NCBI RefSeq assembly: GCF_002407185.1
Contig: NZ_CP023563.1
Span: 992,001 to 1,056,000 of the forward strand
Reading direction: 5' to 3'
Origin: Brachybacterium vulturis
Lineage (GTDB): Bacteria; Actinomycetota; Actinomycetes; Actinomycetales; Dermabacteraceae
Length of the DNA: 64,000 nucleotides
In this document: piece by piece, positions 1 through 8,172 of the stretch
How positions within the stretch are numbered: position 1 is the stretch's first letter
How the letters are laid out: the number at the start of each line of letters is the position of its first letter
Made by a program: the position numbers and the translations under genes
Notes under the pieces: model-generated
What the model saw: only the letters and a program-made list of their open reading frames with translations
Told to the model about the DNA's origin: nothing
Databases searched by the model: none

Positions 1-58
1 CGACGCCGGACCCGGCTCCGGACCGGGTGCTCGTCGGCGCTCCGTCTACGATGAGCCC

Positions 59-1363
59 ATGACGTCCTCGGCCACTTCCTCGCCCGGGCCGGGGCGCGGG
101 AGCCGCCGGGCGGCACCCGTCGGCCACGCCGCGATGCGCTCGGCCAACCTGAGCCTGCTGCTGCGCCACCTGCACACCCGCGGCGGTCGCTCCCGCGCGA
201 CCCTCGCCCAGGAGACGGGACTGTCCAAGGCCTCGGTCACCTCGCTGGTCAGCGATCTCGCCGAGCTCGGGCTGGTGCAGGAGGGCCAGGTCGAGCGCCG
301 GGGCACCGTGGGCCGGCCCGGCACCGAGGTGCGCATCTCGCCGCTGCATGTCGCCGGGATCGGGCTCGAGCTGAACGTCGACTACCTCGCCGTCTGCTTG
401 CGCGACCTCGCGGGGGAGGTCCGCTTCACCTCGTCGGTCCCGATGCCCTACGTGCTGGACGCGACGGTGGCGGACGGCCGGGCATACCCTCCCGGCCTGG
501 TCCTGGACCGTGTCGCGCAGCAGCTGGCCGAGAGCCTCGAGGTCGCCTCCCGGGAGGGGCTCTGGGTCGCCGGGGTCACCATCGCCCCGCCCGGACCCAT
601 CGACTACGAGGGGGGCAGCGTGCGCGTCGCCGCGAACCTGGGCTGGACGGACGTGCCGCTCGGGGAGGAGCTCGCCGCCCGCCTCGGCCCCGAGCACCCG
701 GCGCTCTCACTGGAGAACGATGCGAAGCTCTCGGCGCTCGCGGAGGCGCCGCGGCTGGCCCGGCGCGGCATCACGGACCTGGTCTATCTCACCGGCGACA
801 TGGGCGTCGGCGCGGGGATCCTCGCCGAGGGCAGGCTGATCCGCGGCTGGTCCGGGTTCTCCGGCGAGGTGGGGCACATCGGCCTGGACCCGGCGGGGGT
901 GCGCTGCCGCTGCGGGCGCCGTGGCTGCTGGGAGACGATGGTCGGCTTCGACACCGTGCTCGCGGTCCTCGACGAGGATGACCCCGCCCGGTCCGGACGC
1001 CTGCCGATGCTGGACCGGCTCGAGCATCTGCGGGTGCTGCTGGAGGCGGGCGATCCGCGCCTGCACGAGCGCTTCACGCTCCTGGTGGACGACCTGGTGC
1101 GCGGCATCGGCGTGCTGGTGGACGTGCTGAACCCGCAGGCGATCGTGCTCGGAGGCTACTTCGGATACTTCGCGGACCTGCTGGTGGGCCGGGTGCAGTC
1201 CGCGCTGGATGCGCGCCTGCTCGCCGCCGACGGACGGGTCGAGGTCAGCGGGTCCGCGCTCGGCCTGGACGCCGCGGCCATCGGCGGTGCCGCAGCGGCG
1301 CTGGAGCGGGTCCTCGAGGATCCCCTCCTCGCCCCGCCCCTGAGCGCCGACGCCTCGGCCTGA
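59..1363 (+). CDS. ROK-family transcriptional regulator
   Basis: Predicted sugar-responsive DNA-binding protein of the ROK family (NagC/XylR type), 434 residues, the usual length for ROK repressors rather than ROK kinases. A winged-helix segment lies at about residues 26-80, with the helix-turn-helix around TLAQETGLSKASVTSLVSDL. The ROK fold follows: a glycine-rich GDMGVGAGIL stretch near residue 246 and the zinc motif CRCGRRGCWE near 281-290. The ATG at 59 is the first in frame. It precedes the mutase/nucleotidyltransferase/kinase operon on the same strand with a 137-base gap holding a promoter and palindrome, so it is the obvious candidate regulator of that operon. The family is certain; the ligand is unknown. 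Confidence 0.93.
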   Translation: MTSSATSSPGPGRGSRRAAPVGHAAMRSANLSLLLRHLHTRGGRSRATLAQETGLSKASVTSLVSDLAELGLVQEGQVERRGTVGRPGTEVRISPLHVAGIGLELNVDYLAVCLRDLAGEVRFTSSVPMPYVLDATVADGRAYPPGLVLDRVAQQLAESLEVASREGLWVAGVTIAPPGPIDYEGGSVRVAANLGWTDVPLGEELAARLGPEHPALSLENDAKLSALAEAPRLARRGITDLVYLTGDMGVGAGILAEGRLIRGWSGFSGEVGHIGLDPAGVRCRCGRRGCWETMVGFDTVLAVLDEDDPARSGRLPMLDRLEHLRVLLEAGDPRLHERFTLLVDDLVRGIGVLVDVLNPQAIVLGGYFGYFADLLVGRVQSALDARLLAADGRVEVSGSALGLDAAAIGGAAAALERVLEDPLLAPPLSADASA

Positions 1364-1392
1364 TCCGCGCACCGATTCCTCGCCCCGATCCC

Positions 1393-1439
1393 TTGACACC
1401 GGGCACCGCTGCCCCTAGTTTGTTCTGAACGTGAACGTT
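1393..1439 (+). promoter_or_regulatory. Promoter with overlapping palindromic operator
   Basis: TTGACA at 1393-1398 and TAGTTT at 1416-1421 are separated by exactly 17 bases, a good sigma-70-like promoter. Immediately downstream, AACGT (1428-1432) and ACGTT (1435-1439) form a perfect inverted repeat with a 2-base spacer, placed at the likely transcription start, where a bound repressor would block initiation. The ROK regulator just upstream is the natural candidate to bind it. The match is seen directly; the regulator assignment is inference. Confidence 0.6.
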
Positions 1440-1500
1440 TTAGGTGTCGGGGCTCCCGCGCGATGAGCGCACCCCTGCCGCCCTCGACGAAGGAGCGAGC

Positions 1501-2919
1501 ATGATCAAGTTCGGCACCGGTGGCTGGAGGGCCATCATCGGGGACGAGTACACCCGGGAGAACGTGCGCCTGCTCGCCCAGGCGCTCGCCGATCGGATGC
1601 ACGCCGAGGGCGTCGTCGAGCGGGGACTGGTGATCAGCTACGACCGCCGCTTCCTCTCCGACGTCTCCGCCTGGTGGGCGATCGAGGTGCTCGCCGGCAA
1701 CGGCATCCCGGTGCGGGTGATCACCCGCCCGGTGCCCACCCCGATGTGCATGTGGACGGTGCAGCAGACCGGCGCCGCCTACGGCATCGCCGTCACCGCC
1801 TCCCACAACCCGGCCCTGTACAACGGGCTGAAGATCTTCACCGAGGGCGGGCGCGACGCCGACCTCGGGGTGACCGACGAGCTCACCGCGCACGTGGCGA
1901 CCCTGAGCGCGAAGGACGTGCGCTCCCTGGCCCCGCACGAGGTGCACGACAGCGAGCTGGTGACCGAGCAGAACTCGATCAACTGGTACCTCGATGCGAT
2001 CATCGACCAGCTGGACCTCGAGGCGATCCGCCACGCGCACCTGAACATCGTGCTGGACCCGATGTTCGGCGTGGCCCAGACCAGCCTGCAGACCATCCTG
2101 GTCAGCGCCCGCTGCCAGGTCGAGGTGATCAACGCCCGCCACGATCCCCTGTTCGGCGGTCGCATGCCCTCCCCGGCCGAGGGCAGCATGACCCCGCTGC
2201 GCCAGGCCGTCCTGGAGCACGGTGCGGACCTCGGCATCGCCACCGACGGCGACGCGGACCGCCTGGGCATCATCGACGACCAGGGCGCCTACCTCAGCCC
2301 GAACCAGGTACTGGTGCTGCTGTACGAATACCTGCTGACCGGGAAGGGCTGGACCGGACCGGTGGTCCGCAACCTCTCCACCACCCACCTGCTGGACCGG
2401 GTCGCGGCCGCGCACGGCGAGGTCTGCCACGAGGTGCCCGTCGGCTTCAAGTGGATCAGCGCGAAGATGCTCGAGACCGATGCGGTCATCGGCGGCGAGT
2501 CCTCCGGCGGCCTGACGGTGCGCGGTCACATCCCCGGCAAGGACGGCATCCAGGCGGCCGGCCTGCTGGTGGAGATGGTCGCCCGCTCCGGTAAGAAGCT
2601 CTCCCAGCTCTATGCGGAGCTGGTGGAGCGCCACGGCTCGCTGGTGATGGAGGAGGCGGCCTACGGCTACACCCCCGAACGCCGCGAGGAGCTGCAGAAG
2701 CGGATCTTCGTCGAGCACGAGCTGCCGGCCTTCGACCGCGAGATCGACCGGATCTCCTGGGAGGACGGCTGCAAGGTCTACTTCGCCGACGATTCCTGGC
2801 TGACCATCCGCTTCTCCGGCACCGAGCCCGTGATCCGGGTGTTCTCCGAGGCGGAGACCGCCGAGGAGGCCCAGCAGCTCTCCCGCACCATCGCCGACCA
2901 CTACGACCTGGGAGCATGA
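1501..2919 (+). CDS. Phosphoglucomutase/phosphomannomutase-family phosphohexomutase
   Basis: Alpha-D-phosphohexomutase, 472 residues, interconverting hexose 6-phosphate and 1-phosphate in the cytoplasm. The phosphoserine loop TASHNP is at residues 99-104 (Ser101 is the phosphorylated residue), the metal loop DGDADR follows near 250, and the sugar-specificity loop GGESSGG is near 330. The N-terminal GTGGWR motif is typical. The start at 1501 is chosen because an AAGGAG ribosome site precedes it by a few bases; an upstream in-frame start at 1444 would overlap the promoter and operator. Its stop overlaps the next start (ATGA), so it heads a translationally coupled operon. Substrate (glucose, mannose or other) cannot be read from sequence alone. 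Confidence 0.92.
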   Translation: MIKFGTGGWRAIIGDEYTRENVRLLAQALADRMHAEGVVERGLVISYDRRFLSDVSAWWAIEVLAGNGIPVRVITRPVPTPMCMWTVQQTGAAYGIAVTASHNPALYNGLKIFTEGGRDADLGVTDELTAHVATLSAKDVRSLAPHEVHDSELVTEQNSINWYLDAIIDQLDLEAIRHAHLNIVLDPMFGVAQTSLQTILVSARCQVEVINARHDPLFGGRMPSPAEGSMTPLRQAVLEHGADLGIATDGDADRLGIIDDQGAYLSPNQVLVLLYEYLLTGKGWTGPVVRNLSTTHLLDRVAAAHGEVCHEVPVGFKWISAKMLETDAVIGGESSGGLTVRGHIPGKDGIQAAGLLVEMVARSGKKLSQLYAELVERHGSLVMEEAAYGYTPERREELQKRIFVEHELPAFDREIDRISWEDGCKVYFADDSWLTIRFSGTEPVIRVFSEAETAEEAQQLSRTIADHYDLGA

Positions 2920-3719
2920 TGACCCCCACCATCACCACTGCAGTCGTCCTCGCCCGTGGCCTCGGGACCCGCATGCGGGCCGAGGGCCAGAGCAGTCTGA
3001 GCGCCGAGCAGGCCGCCGCCGCGGCCTCGGGCCACAAGGCGCTGATGCCGATCGGCGAGCACCGCCTGATCGACTACTCGCTCAGCGCCCTGGCCGATGC
3101 CGGGATCCGCAGGGCGGTGCTCGTCGTCGCCCCCGAGCACGAGGACTTCACCCGTCACCTCGCCGAGCTCGCCCCGTCCCGGCTGGAGGTGGTCCTCGCC
3201 GTCCAGGAGGAGCCGCGGGGCACGGCAGACGCCGTCTCCTCCGCCCGCGAGGCCGTGGGCCAGGAGCCGTTCATCATGGTCAACGGCGACAATCTCTACC
3301 CCGGCGAGGGGATCGGCCACCTGCTGCAGGCGGAGGGCAACGCCCTGCTCGGCTTCGAGCGCTCCGCCCTGGTCACGGACAGCAACATCGCCGCCGACCG
3401 CATCGCCGCCTTCGCCCTCATCGAGCAGACCGACGGCCTCCTCGAGCAGATCCTGGAGAAGCCCGACGCCGAGGCCATCGCGGCCGCGGGTCCGGACGCC
3501 CTGGTGAGCATGAACTGCTTCGCCTTCACCTCGGAGATCTTCGAGGCCTGCGCCCGGATCGAGCCCTCCTCCCGCGGGGAGCTGGAGATCGTCGACGCCG
3601 TGCGGGAGCTGGGGACGGTGCGGGTGCTGCCCTTCGCCGGCGGTGTCCTGGACCTCTCTCGCCGTGACGACATCGATGAGGTGCAGCGCCGCCTGGCCGG
3701 CGTCGAGGTCTCCCTGTGA
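2916..3719 (+). CDS. Sugar nucleotidyltransferase (NTP-transferase family)
   Basis: Predicted nucleotidyltransferase of 267 residues that would join a sugar 1-phosphate to NTP, giving a nucleotide sugar and pyrophosphate. The N terminus shows a variant of the glycine-rich loop (LARGLGTRM at residues 12-20, consensus LAGGxGTRL) and a lysine after it (HKALMPIG), with the metal-binding VNGDN near residue 125. Residues 25-39 insert an unusual Ala/Ser-rich stretch between the loop and the lysine. The gene overlaps the mutase stop (ATGA) and its own stop overlaps the kinase start (GTGA). It lacks the C-terminal beta-helix of GlmU/GlgC-type enzymes. The nucleotide and sugar are not determinable here. 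Confidence 0.85.
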   Translation: MMTPTITTAVVLARGLGTRMRAEGQSSLSAEQAAAAASGHKALMPIGEHRLIDYSLSALADAGIRRAVLVVAPEHEDFTRHLAELAPSRLEVVLAVQEEPRGTADAVSSAREAVGQEPFIMVNGDNLYPGEGIGHLLQAEGNALLGFERSALVTDSNIAADRIAAFALIEQTDGLLEQILEKPDAEAIAAAGPDALVSMNCFAFTSEIFEACARIEPSSRGELEIVDAVRELGTVRVLPFAGGVLDLSRRDDIDEVQRRLAGVEVSL

Positions 3720-5032
3720 CGCCCACCCCCATCACCTGGGCGATGCCCGGGCGGATCGAGGTGCTCGGCAAGCACACCGACTACGGGGGCGGGCGGGTGC
3801 TGGTCTGCGCGGTGGACCGCGGGATCACCGTCCGCGTGGAGGAGACCACCGGCCTTCCCGGCACCCTCGAGGCGGTCAGCGACGCCTACCCGGGCGCGCT
3901 CCACCTGGAGGCCGAGGCGCTGCCGACGCTCCCGGCGGGGCACTGGGGGCGCTACGTCCACACCGTCCTGGCCCGGCTCACCGACAACTTCGGCCCGCTG
4001 CGCCCGGCCCGGCTCACCGTCTCCTCCGATCTGCCGCCGGCCTCGGGCATGTCCAGCTCCTCGGCGATGATCACCGGTGCCGCGATGGCGCTCGCGGATC
4101 TCAACGGCCTGCCGGAGACCGCGGCCTGGTCCTCCCAGCTGCCGGACCGGATGGCACTGGCCGGGTACGCCGCCTCGATCGAGAACGGCAAGAGCTTCGG
4201 CACCCTGGCGGGCCGGCCCGGTGTGGGCACCAGCGGCGGCTCCCTGGACCACACCGGGATGCTCGCGAGCGAGGAGGGGCTGATCTCCTACGCGGAGTTC
4301 GACCCGATGCGCGTCATCGACCGGGTCGCGCTGCCGAGCGAGTGGTCCTTCGTGGTCGCCGTCAGCGGGGTGCTCGCGGAGAAGACCGGCGGCGCCCAGG
4401 AGCTCTACAACCGGGGGCCGGCACTGCTGGCCGACCTCACCGCACGATGGAACCGCATGACCGGCCGGAGCGATGCCACCCTGCAGGGGGCGCTGCGCTC
4501 CCTGGTCGGGCCGGACCTGGAGAACCCGCTGCTGCCGGGAGCGGAGCTGACTGCTCCGCTGCCCACGGGCGGGGCTCTGGAGGCCTCGCCGCTGGCGCGC
4601 GATGAGCGGCTCGCCCCGCTGCGCCGCCTCGCGGCCGAGGGCGTGGAGCGGGACCGGCTGGACCAGTTCCTGCTCGAATCCGCGGTGCTGGTGCCGCGCG
4701 CCCACGCGGCGCTGCGGGCCGGGGACCTCGAGGCCTTCGCCGCCGCGACGACCACCTCACAGCAGCTGGCCGAGACGCACCTGCGCAATCAGGTCCCGCA
4801 GACCATCGCACTGTCGCGCAGCGCCGAGGAGCTCGGTGCCCGCACCGCCTCCGCCTTCGGCGCGGGTTTCGGCGGCAGCGTCTGGGCACTGGTCCCGACG
4901 GCCGACGCGGACGGCTTCGCCGCCGCCTGGCGGGAGCGCTACCTGCGCACCGAGGGCGCGCCGGAGACGGCCAGCACCCTGGTGACCCGGCCGGGAGCGC
5001 CGGGCCGGAGGGTGGACCCGGCCACGGTCTGA
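3716..5032 (+). CDS. Galactokinase-like GHMP-family sugar kinase
   Basis: GHMP-superfamily kinase, 438 residues, predicted to phosphorylate a sugar at C1. All three GHMP motifs are visible: GRIEVLGKHTDYGGG (residues 12-26), the ATP loop PPASGMSSSSAM near 107-118, and FGAGFGGSVWAL near the C terminus. The aspartate in SGGSLDH near residue 180 corresponds to the catalytic base of galactokinases. Two features depart from true GalK: the signature glutamate (GEHTDY) is lysine (GKHTDY), and there is an insertion around residues 260-310. The GTG start overlaps the preceding TGA. Because the glutamate contacts the sugar in known galactokinases, the substrate may not be galactose; this is inference. 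Confidence 0.85.
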   Translation: MTPTPITWAMPGRIEVLGKHTDYGGGRVLVCAVDRGITVRVEETTGLPGTLEAVSDAYPGALHLEAEALPTLPAGHWGRYVHTVLARLTDNFGPLRPARLTVSSDLPPASGMSSSSAMITGAAMALADLNGLPETAAWSSQLPDRMALAGYAASIENGKSFGTLAGRPGVGTSGGSLDHTGMLASEEGLISYAEFDPMRVIDRVALPSEWSFVVAVSGVLAEKTGGAQELYNRGPALLADLTARWNRMTGRSDATLQGALRSLVGPDLENPLLPGAELTAPLPTGGALEASPLARDERLAPLRRLAAEGVERDRLDQFLLESAVLVPRAHAALRAGDLEAFAAATTTSQQLAETHLRNQVPQTIALSRSAEELGARTASAFGAGFGGSVWALVPTADADGFAAAWRERYLRTEGAPETASTLVTRPGAPGRRVDPATV

Positions 5033-5122
5033 GCGCTCAGTCGGGGGAACCGGGTCGACGGTCCGCGCGGGCCCGGGCCGGTCCGGGGCCGGGCGTCCTG
5101 CTCGATCCGGCCCCCGGCGCGG

Positions 5123-6340
5123 TCAGATCTCCAGGTTCTCCTCCGGGTCCGGGCCAGGGGCCCGACCCGGGCGCTCGTCCAGGTGCTGATCCGCCTCGCG
5201 CACCGCACGGAAGGCCGGCGCCACCACCTCGTCCCGCAGCGCCTGGCGCTGGTCCGCCGGTGCAAAGCCCGCCTCGAGCCCGGTGAGCACGACCTGCTCG
5301 AGGTCCGCCAGCGACCAGTCGAAGGTCTGCGCCACCAGCAGCATCTCCCGGGAGGTGCGGGTGCGGCTCATCAGGCGGTTGTCGCTGCTGAGCGCGATCG
5401 CGAAGCCCAGGCGGTGCAAGGAGCCGACGGGGTGGGAGGGGTAGTCGGCGGCGGCACCGGTCTGCAGGTTCGAGCTGGGGCACACCTCCAGGCAGATCTG
5501 TGCGTCGTGCACGCGCGCGGCGGTGGGCCCGAGCTGCAGGGAGGCCGGATCCGCCCCGTCACCGAGGTCCTCCAGCAGCCGTACGCCGTGCCCGATCCGC
5601 TCGGCGCCGCAGTCCAGCGCGTCGGCGATCGAGGAGGGGCCCTCGGCCTCCCCGGCGTGGATCGTCACCCGCACGCCGTGCTCGCGGGCACGCTCGAACT
5701 GGGCCCGGAACCCTGAGGCCGGGAACCCGGCCTCGGGACCGGCGAGATCCAGGCCCAGCACCCCGGTGCCGCGGCGGGCGATGGCGATGTCCACCAGGTC
5801 GTCGGTGGGCTCGAGGTGGCGCAGGTAGCACAGCAGCTGGCCCACCACGATGCGCCTGCCGGATTCGGCGGCCGCGGCGACGCCCTCGTCGAGCCCGTCC
5901 TGGACGGCCTGCACGGCCTCGTCCAGGGTGAGCCCGCCGGCGGTGTGCTGGTGCGGATCCCAGCGGGTCTCGGCGTAGACCACCCCGTCGGCGACCATGT
6001 CCTCGACGAACTCACGGGCGATGCGCCGCAGCTGCGGGGCGGTCTGCATGAGCGCGACCGTGTGCTCGAAGGTGGAGAGGTACTCGGGCAGCGAGCCGGA
6101 GTCCGCGGCGGTGTGGAACCAGTCCGCGACCGCCCGGGCCTCCGCGGCATCGTCGGCCGGCGGAGCACCGTCGGGCCCGGCGGGCGCCTGAGCCGTGCTG
6201 GCCGCGTCCCCGATTCCGGGCACCGCGAGGCCCAGCTCGCGGCTCAGCTCGAGCACGGTGCCGGGGCGCAGCCCCCCATCGAGGTGATCATGGAGCGCGA
6301 CCTTGGGCAGCGCCGCGACGAGGGCAGGAGTGAGTTCCAT
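5123..6340 (-). CDS. add: Adenosine deaminase
   Basis: Purine-salvage enzyme deaminating adenosine (and deoxyadenosine) to inosine; amidohydrolase superfamily, 405 residues. The metal-binding HxH motif is LHDHLDGG near residues 17-24; the catalytic glutamate follows a histidine in IHAGEAEG near residue 225; and the C-terminal metal aspartate lies in LSSDNRLMS near residue 320, the form common in actinobacterial Add. It runs convergently to the kinase operon with a 90-base GC-rich gap. The ATG at 6340 gives the standard family N terminus. A short Ala/Pro-rich insertion near residues 45-65 is not in every homologue. Confidence 0.93.
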   Translation of the reverse strand: MELTPALVAALPKVALHDHLDGGLRPGTVLELSRELGLAVPGIGDAASTAQAPAGPDGAPPADDAAEARAVADWFHTAADSGSLPEYLSTFEHTVALMQTAPQLRRIAREFVEDMVADGVVYAETRWDPHQHTAGGLTLDEAVQAVQDGLDEGVAAAAESGRRIVVGQLLCYLRHLEPTDDLVDIAIARRGTGVLGLDLAGPEAGFPASGFRAQFERAREHGVRVTIHAGEAEGPSSIADALDCGAERIGHGVRLLEDLGDGADPASLQLGPTAARVHDAQICLEVCPSSNLQTGAAADYPSHPVGSLHRLGFAIALSSDNRLMSRTRTSREMLLVAQTFDWSLADLEQVVLTGLEAGFAPADQRQALRDEVVAPAFRAVREADQHLDERPGRAPGPDPEENLEI

Positions 6341-6403
6341 CCATGCAGGATACGCGGGGTGGGCGCTCGGTTGCAGAGCCCGGCGGGCGGGACCGTACGG
6401 GAC

Positions 6404-6763
6404 TCAGCTCAGTCCTGACCCGAGCGCCTGGCAGCGGCTGGCAGGAGACTGGCTCACGTCTCGAACGACAGACTCCTGGAATCCTTCGGCTGCACGACCT
6501 GATAGGTGCCGATCTGGGCGAGGATATCCGTGAGGGGGAGTGCACGATCGATGGTTCCGACCGCGTGTGCACCGGCGGGCCCTCTGACCGAACAGGTTGA
6601 ACCGGCCCGGAAACGATGAGAAGAACCAGGGGCCGCGGTGGTCATGGGTCCGCCAACAGTCGCGGGACGGGCGCCACGTCAGTCTGGGGAAGGTCGCGAG
6701 CACGGAGGTGGGCGGGGGTGGCCCGACAGTGCTGAGCCAGCGCGCATCAGCGTCGGATGTCAT
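6404..6763 (-). pseudogene. Degenerate RES-domain toxin
   Basis: The reading frame starts with an ATG overlapping the antitoxin stop (ATGA at 6760-6763), exactly where a toxin partner is expected. Its N-terminal part keeps RES-like sequence: an Arg/Trp-rich stretch, then RGPWFFSSFPGRFNLFG, resembling the RES region before the active-site glutamate. After this the frame turns into low-complexity Arg-rich sequence, while a neighbouring frame (about 6454-6590) carries more protein-like sequence (VGTIDRALPLTDILAQIG), so at least one frameshift is likely. RES toxins degrade NAD; this copy looks inactive. The family call rests on context and a short motif. Confidence 0.45.
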
Positions 6764-7311
6764 CCGGCAGCCCAACCGGAGGCGTCGTCCTGCGCCATTC
6801 CCTTCAGCAGCTTGATCTCCGTCCAGTCGCCGTCATCGACGACCTCCACGGCGGTTCGCCCGCCGAACTCCTCCAGGGGACTGGTCATCCAGTACAGGAC
6901 CCCCCAAGGGTCCGGTGCCGCTGGCAACAGGGTCTGGAAGAGCTTCTTCATCGGTCCGGGAACGTCGCCTGCACGGATTTGGAAGGACGGAAAGGCCGAG
7001 ACATCATCGCTCGTGGTCACCCTGAGGAGCGTGGACTTCTGCACGCGAGCTGAGACGGCTTGGCGGCTGATCCCTCCGAGCTTCTCCCCGATCTTCTGGG
7101 AGGTGTAGAAGGTGCCGAACCGGTCCCGATTCCTGGCAATCTCCCGGAGACGTTCAGAGCTCGCGCTGACGGCTTCGGAGGCGGTCTGCTCGGTGAACTC
7201 CGTGATCTCGTGATCTTCGATCATCGTGTCGAGCTCGCGTCTGAAACCGGCCAGGACCTGGTCGCGCCATGCATGTGCAGGCTGTGCTGGCTGCGGAGTG
7301 ACAGTGCTCAT
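6760..7311 (-). CDS. Antitoxin with MbcA/ParS/Xre-type toxin-binding domain
   Basis: Predicted antitoxin of a RES-type toxin-antitoxin pair, 183 residues. A helix-turn-helix-like segment (IGEKLGGISRQAVSARVQKS) lies near residues 75-95, and the C-terminal region (FPSFQIRAGDVPGPMKKLF, then WGVLYWMTSP) has the pattern of the DUF2384/MbcA-type toxin-binding domain. The ATG at 7311 is preferred over an upstream in-frame ATG at 7350 because AGGAGGA sits just before it. The stop overlaps the start of the degenerate toxin. With a broken toxin it may persist as an orphan antitoxin or repressor. Confidence 0.7.
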   Translation of the reverse strand: MSTVTPQPAQPAHAWRDQVLAGFRRELDTMIEDHEITEFTEQTASEAVSASSERLREIARNRDRFGTFYTSQKIGEKLGGISRQAVSARVQKSTLLRVTTSDDVSAFPSFQIRAGDVPGPMKKLFQTLLPAAPDPWGVLYWMTSPLEEFGGRTAVEVVDDGDWTEIKLLKGMAQDDASGWAAG

Positions 7312-7431
7312 CGGGTCCTCCTGTCGGTGTGGGGTGTCCACCGATGTCAAGGTGCGTCAATGCTACAGCAGGACCTCAGTGCTGTTCGAGCGGCTCGTCG
7401 TGCGCACTCTCGGTGCCTTCAACCACCGACC

Positions 7432-7950
7432 TCAGCCCGCACTCGCGGCCCGGTGCTTGGCGGCGAGGTCGACGTAGACGCGGGCGTTCTCCCGCAGCGC
7501 CTCGAGCCCTTCCTCGTCCAGCTGCCTGCGGACCTTCGCCGGCACCCCGGCCACCAGCGAGCCGGGCGGGATCTGCATGCCCTCGGTGACCACGGCGCCC
7601 GCGGCGACCAGGCTGCCGGCCCCGACCACGGCGCCGTTGAGCACCACGGCGCCCATGCCGATCAGAGAGTCGTCCTCGACGGTGCAGCCGTGCAGCACGG
7701 CGCGGTGGCCCACGGAGACCCCGGCACCCACCACCGCCGGGAATCCCTGGTCGGTGTGGACGACGCAGCCGTCCTGGATGTTCGAGCGCTCGCCGATCGT
7801 GATCGAGTCCATGTCCCCGCGCAGCACGGCGCTGTAGAACACGCTCGAGCTCTCGGAGAGCGTCACCGTCCCGATCAGGGTGGCGTTCGGCGCCACCCAG
7901 GCGGTCTCGGGCACCTGGGGCGCAGCGCCCTCGAATTCGATGATGGTCAC
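7432..7950 (-). CDS. Gamma-class carbonic anhydrase-family protein
   Basis: Left-handed beta-helix protein of 172 residues in the gamma-carbonic anhydrase/PaaY/CaiE group. Hexapeptide repeats run through almost the whole chain (for example VFYSAVLRGDMDSITIG, MGAVVLNGAVVGAGSLVAAG). Candidate zinc ligands are the histidines in CVVHTDQG near residue 65 and VGHRAVLHG near 83-88. The start is a GTG at 7950 preceded by GAAGGAG; an upstream extension would be Arg/Pro-rich and unlike the family. It follows the thiolase/CoA-transferase genes on the same strand, but a 222-base gap with a large hairpin separates them, so it is probably transcribed alone. Whether it has carbonic anhydrase activity is unknown. 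Confidence 0.9.
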   Translation of the reverse strand: MTIIEFEGAAPQVPETAWVAPNATLIGTVTLSESSSVFYSAVLRGDMDSITIGERSNIQDGCVVHTDQGFPAVVGAGVSVGHRAVLHGCTVEDDSLIGMGAVVLNGAVVGAGSLVAAGAVVTEGMQIPPGSLVAGVPAKVRRQLDEEGLEALRENARVYVDLAAKHRAASAG

Positions 7951-8068
7951 GGGGTGCTCCTTCGTCCGACGGGTGGGTCCTCGACAATGACGGTACGTGG
8001 AGGCGCCGTTCCGCGTGCCGCCGTCCGGCAGGGCGCCGGGGTGCGCGGCGCTGCGCCGCCCTGGCGGT

Positions 8069-8125
8069 CGAGTGCGACCCACGGCACCACTCAGTCGCTG
8101 AATGGGGTGCCGTGCGTTGCACTCG
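8069..8125. terminator. Long imperfect hairpin downstream of the thiolase gene
   Basis: Arms of about 26-28 bases (CGAGTGC at 8069 pairing with GCACTCG ending at 8125) are nearly complementary across their full length with a TCG loop at 8095-8097. It lies downstream of the thiolase stop and upstream of the carbonic-anhydrase gene. There is no T-run, so it may be a terminator or a processing/regulatory hairpin. Confidence 0.45.
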
Positions 8126-8172
8126 ATGCCGAACGCTCGGGTGAGAAGCGCCTGGCAGCGCTCAGCCGCGCC

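Noticed and set aside
1156-2901. Long open frame of 581 codons on the minus strand opposite the phosphohexomutase gene
   Set aside because: It mirrors the plus-strand gene, is rich in His/Gly/Arg/Val as expected for antisense of GC-rich coding DNA, and has no recognisable domain.
5033-5122. GC-rich hairpin between the kinase and adenosine deaminase genes
   Set aside because: Several imperfect pairings are possible but none gives a clean long stem or a T-run.
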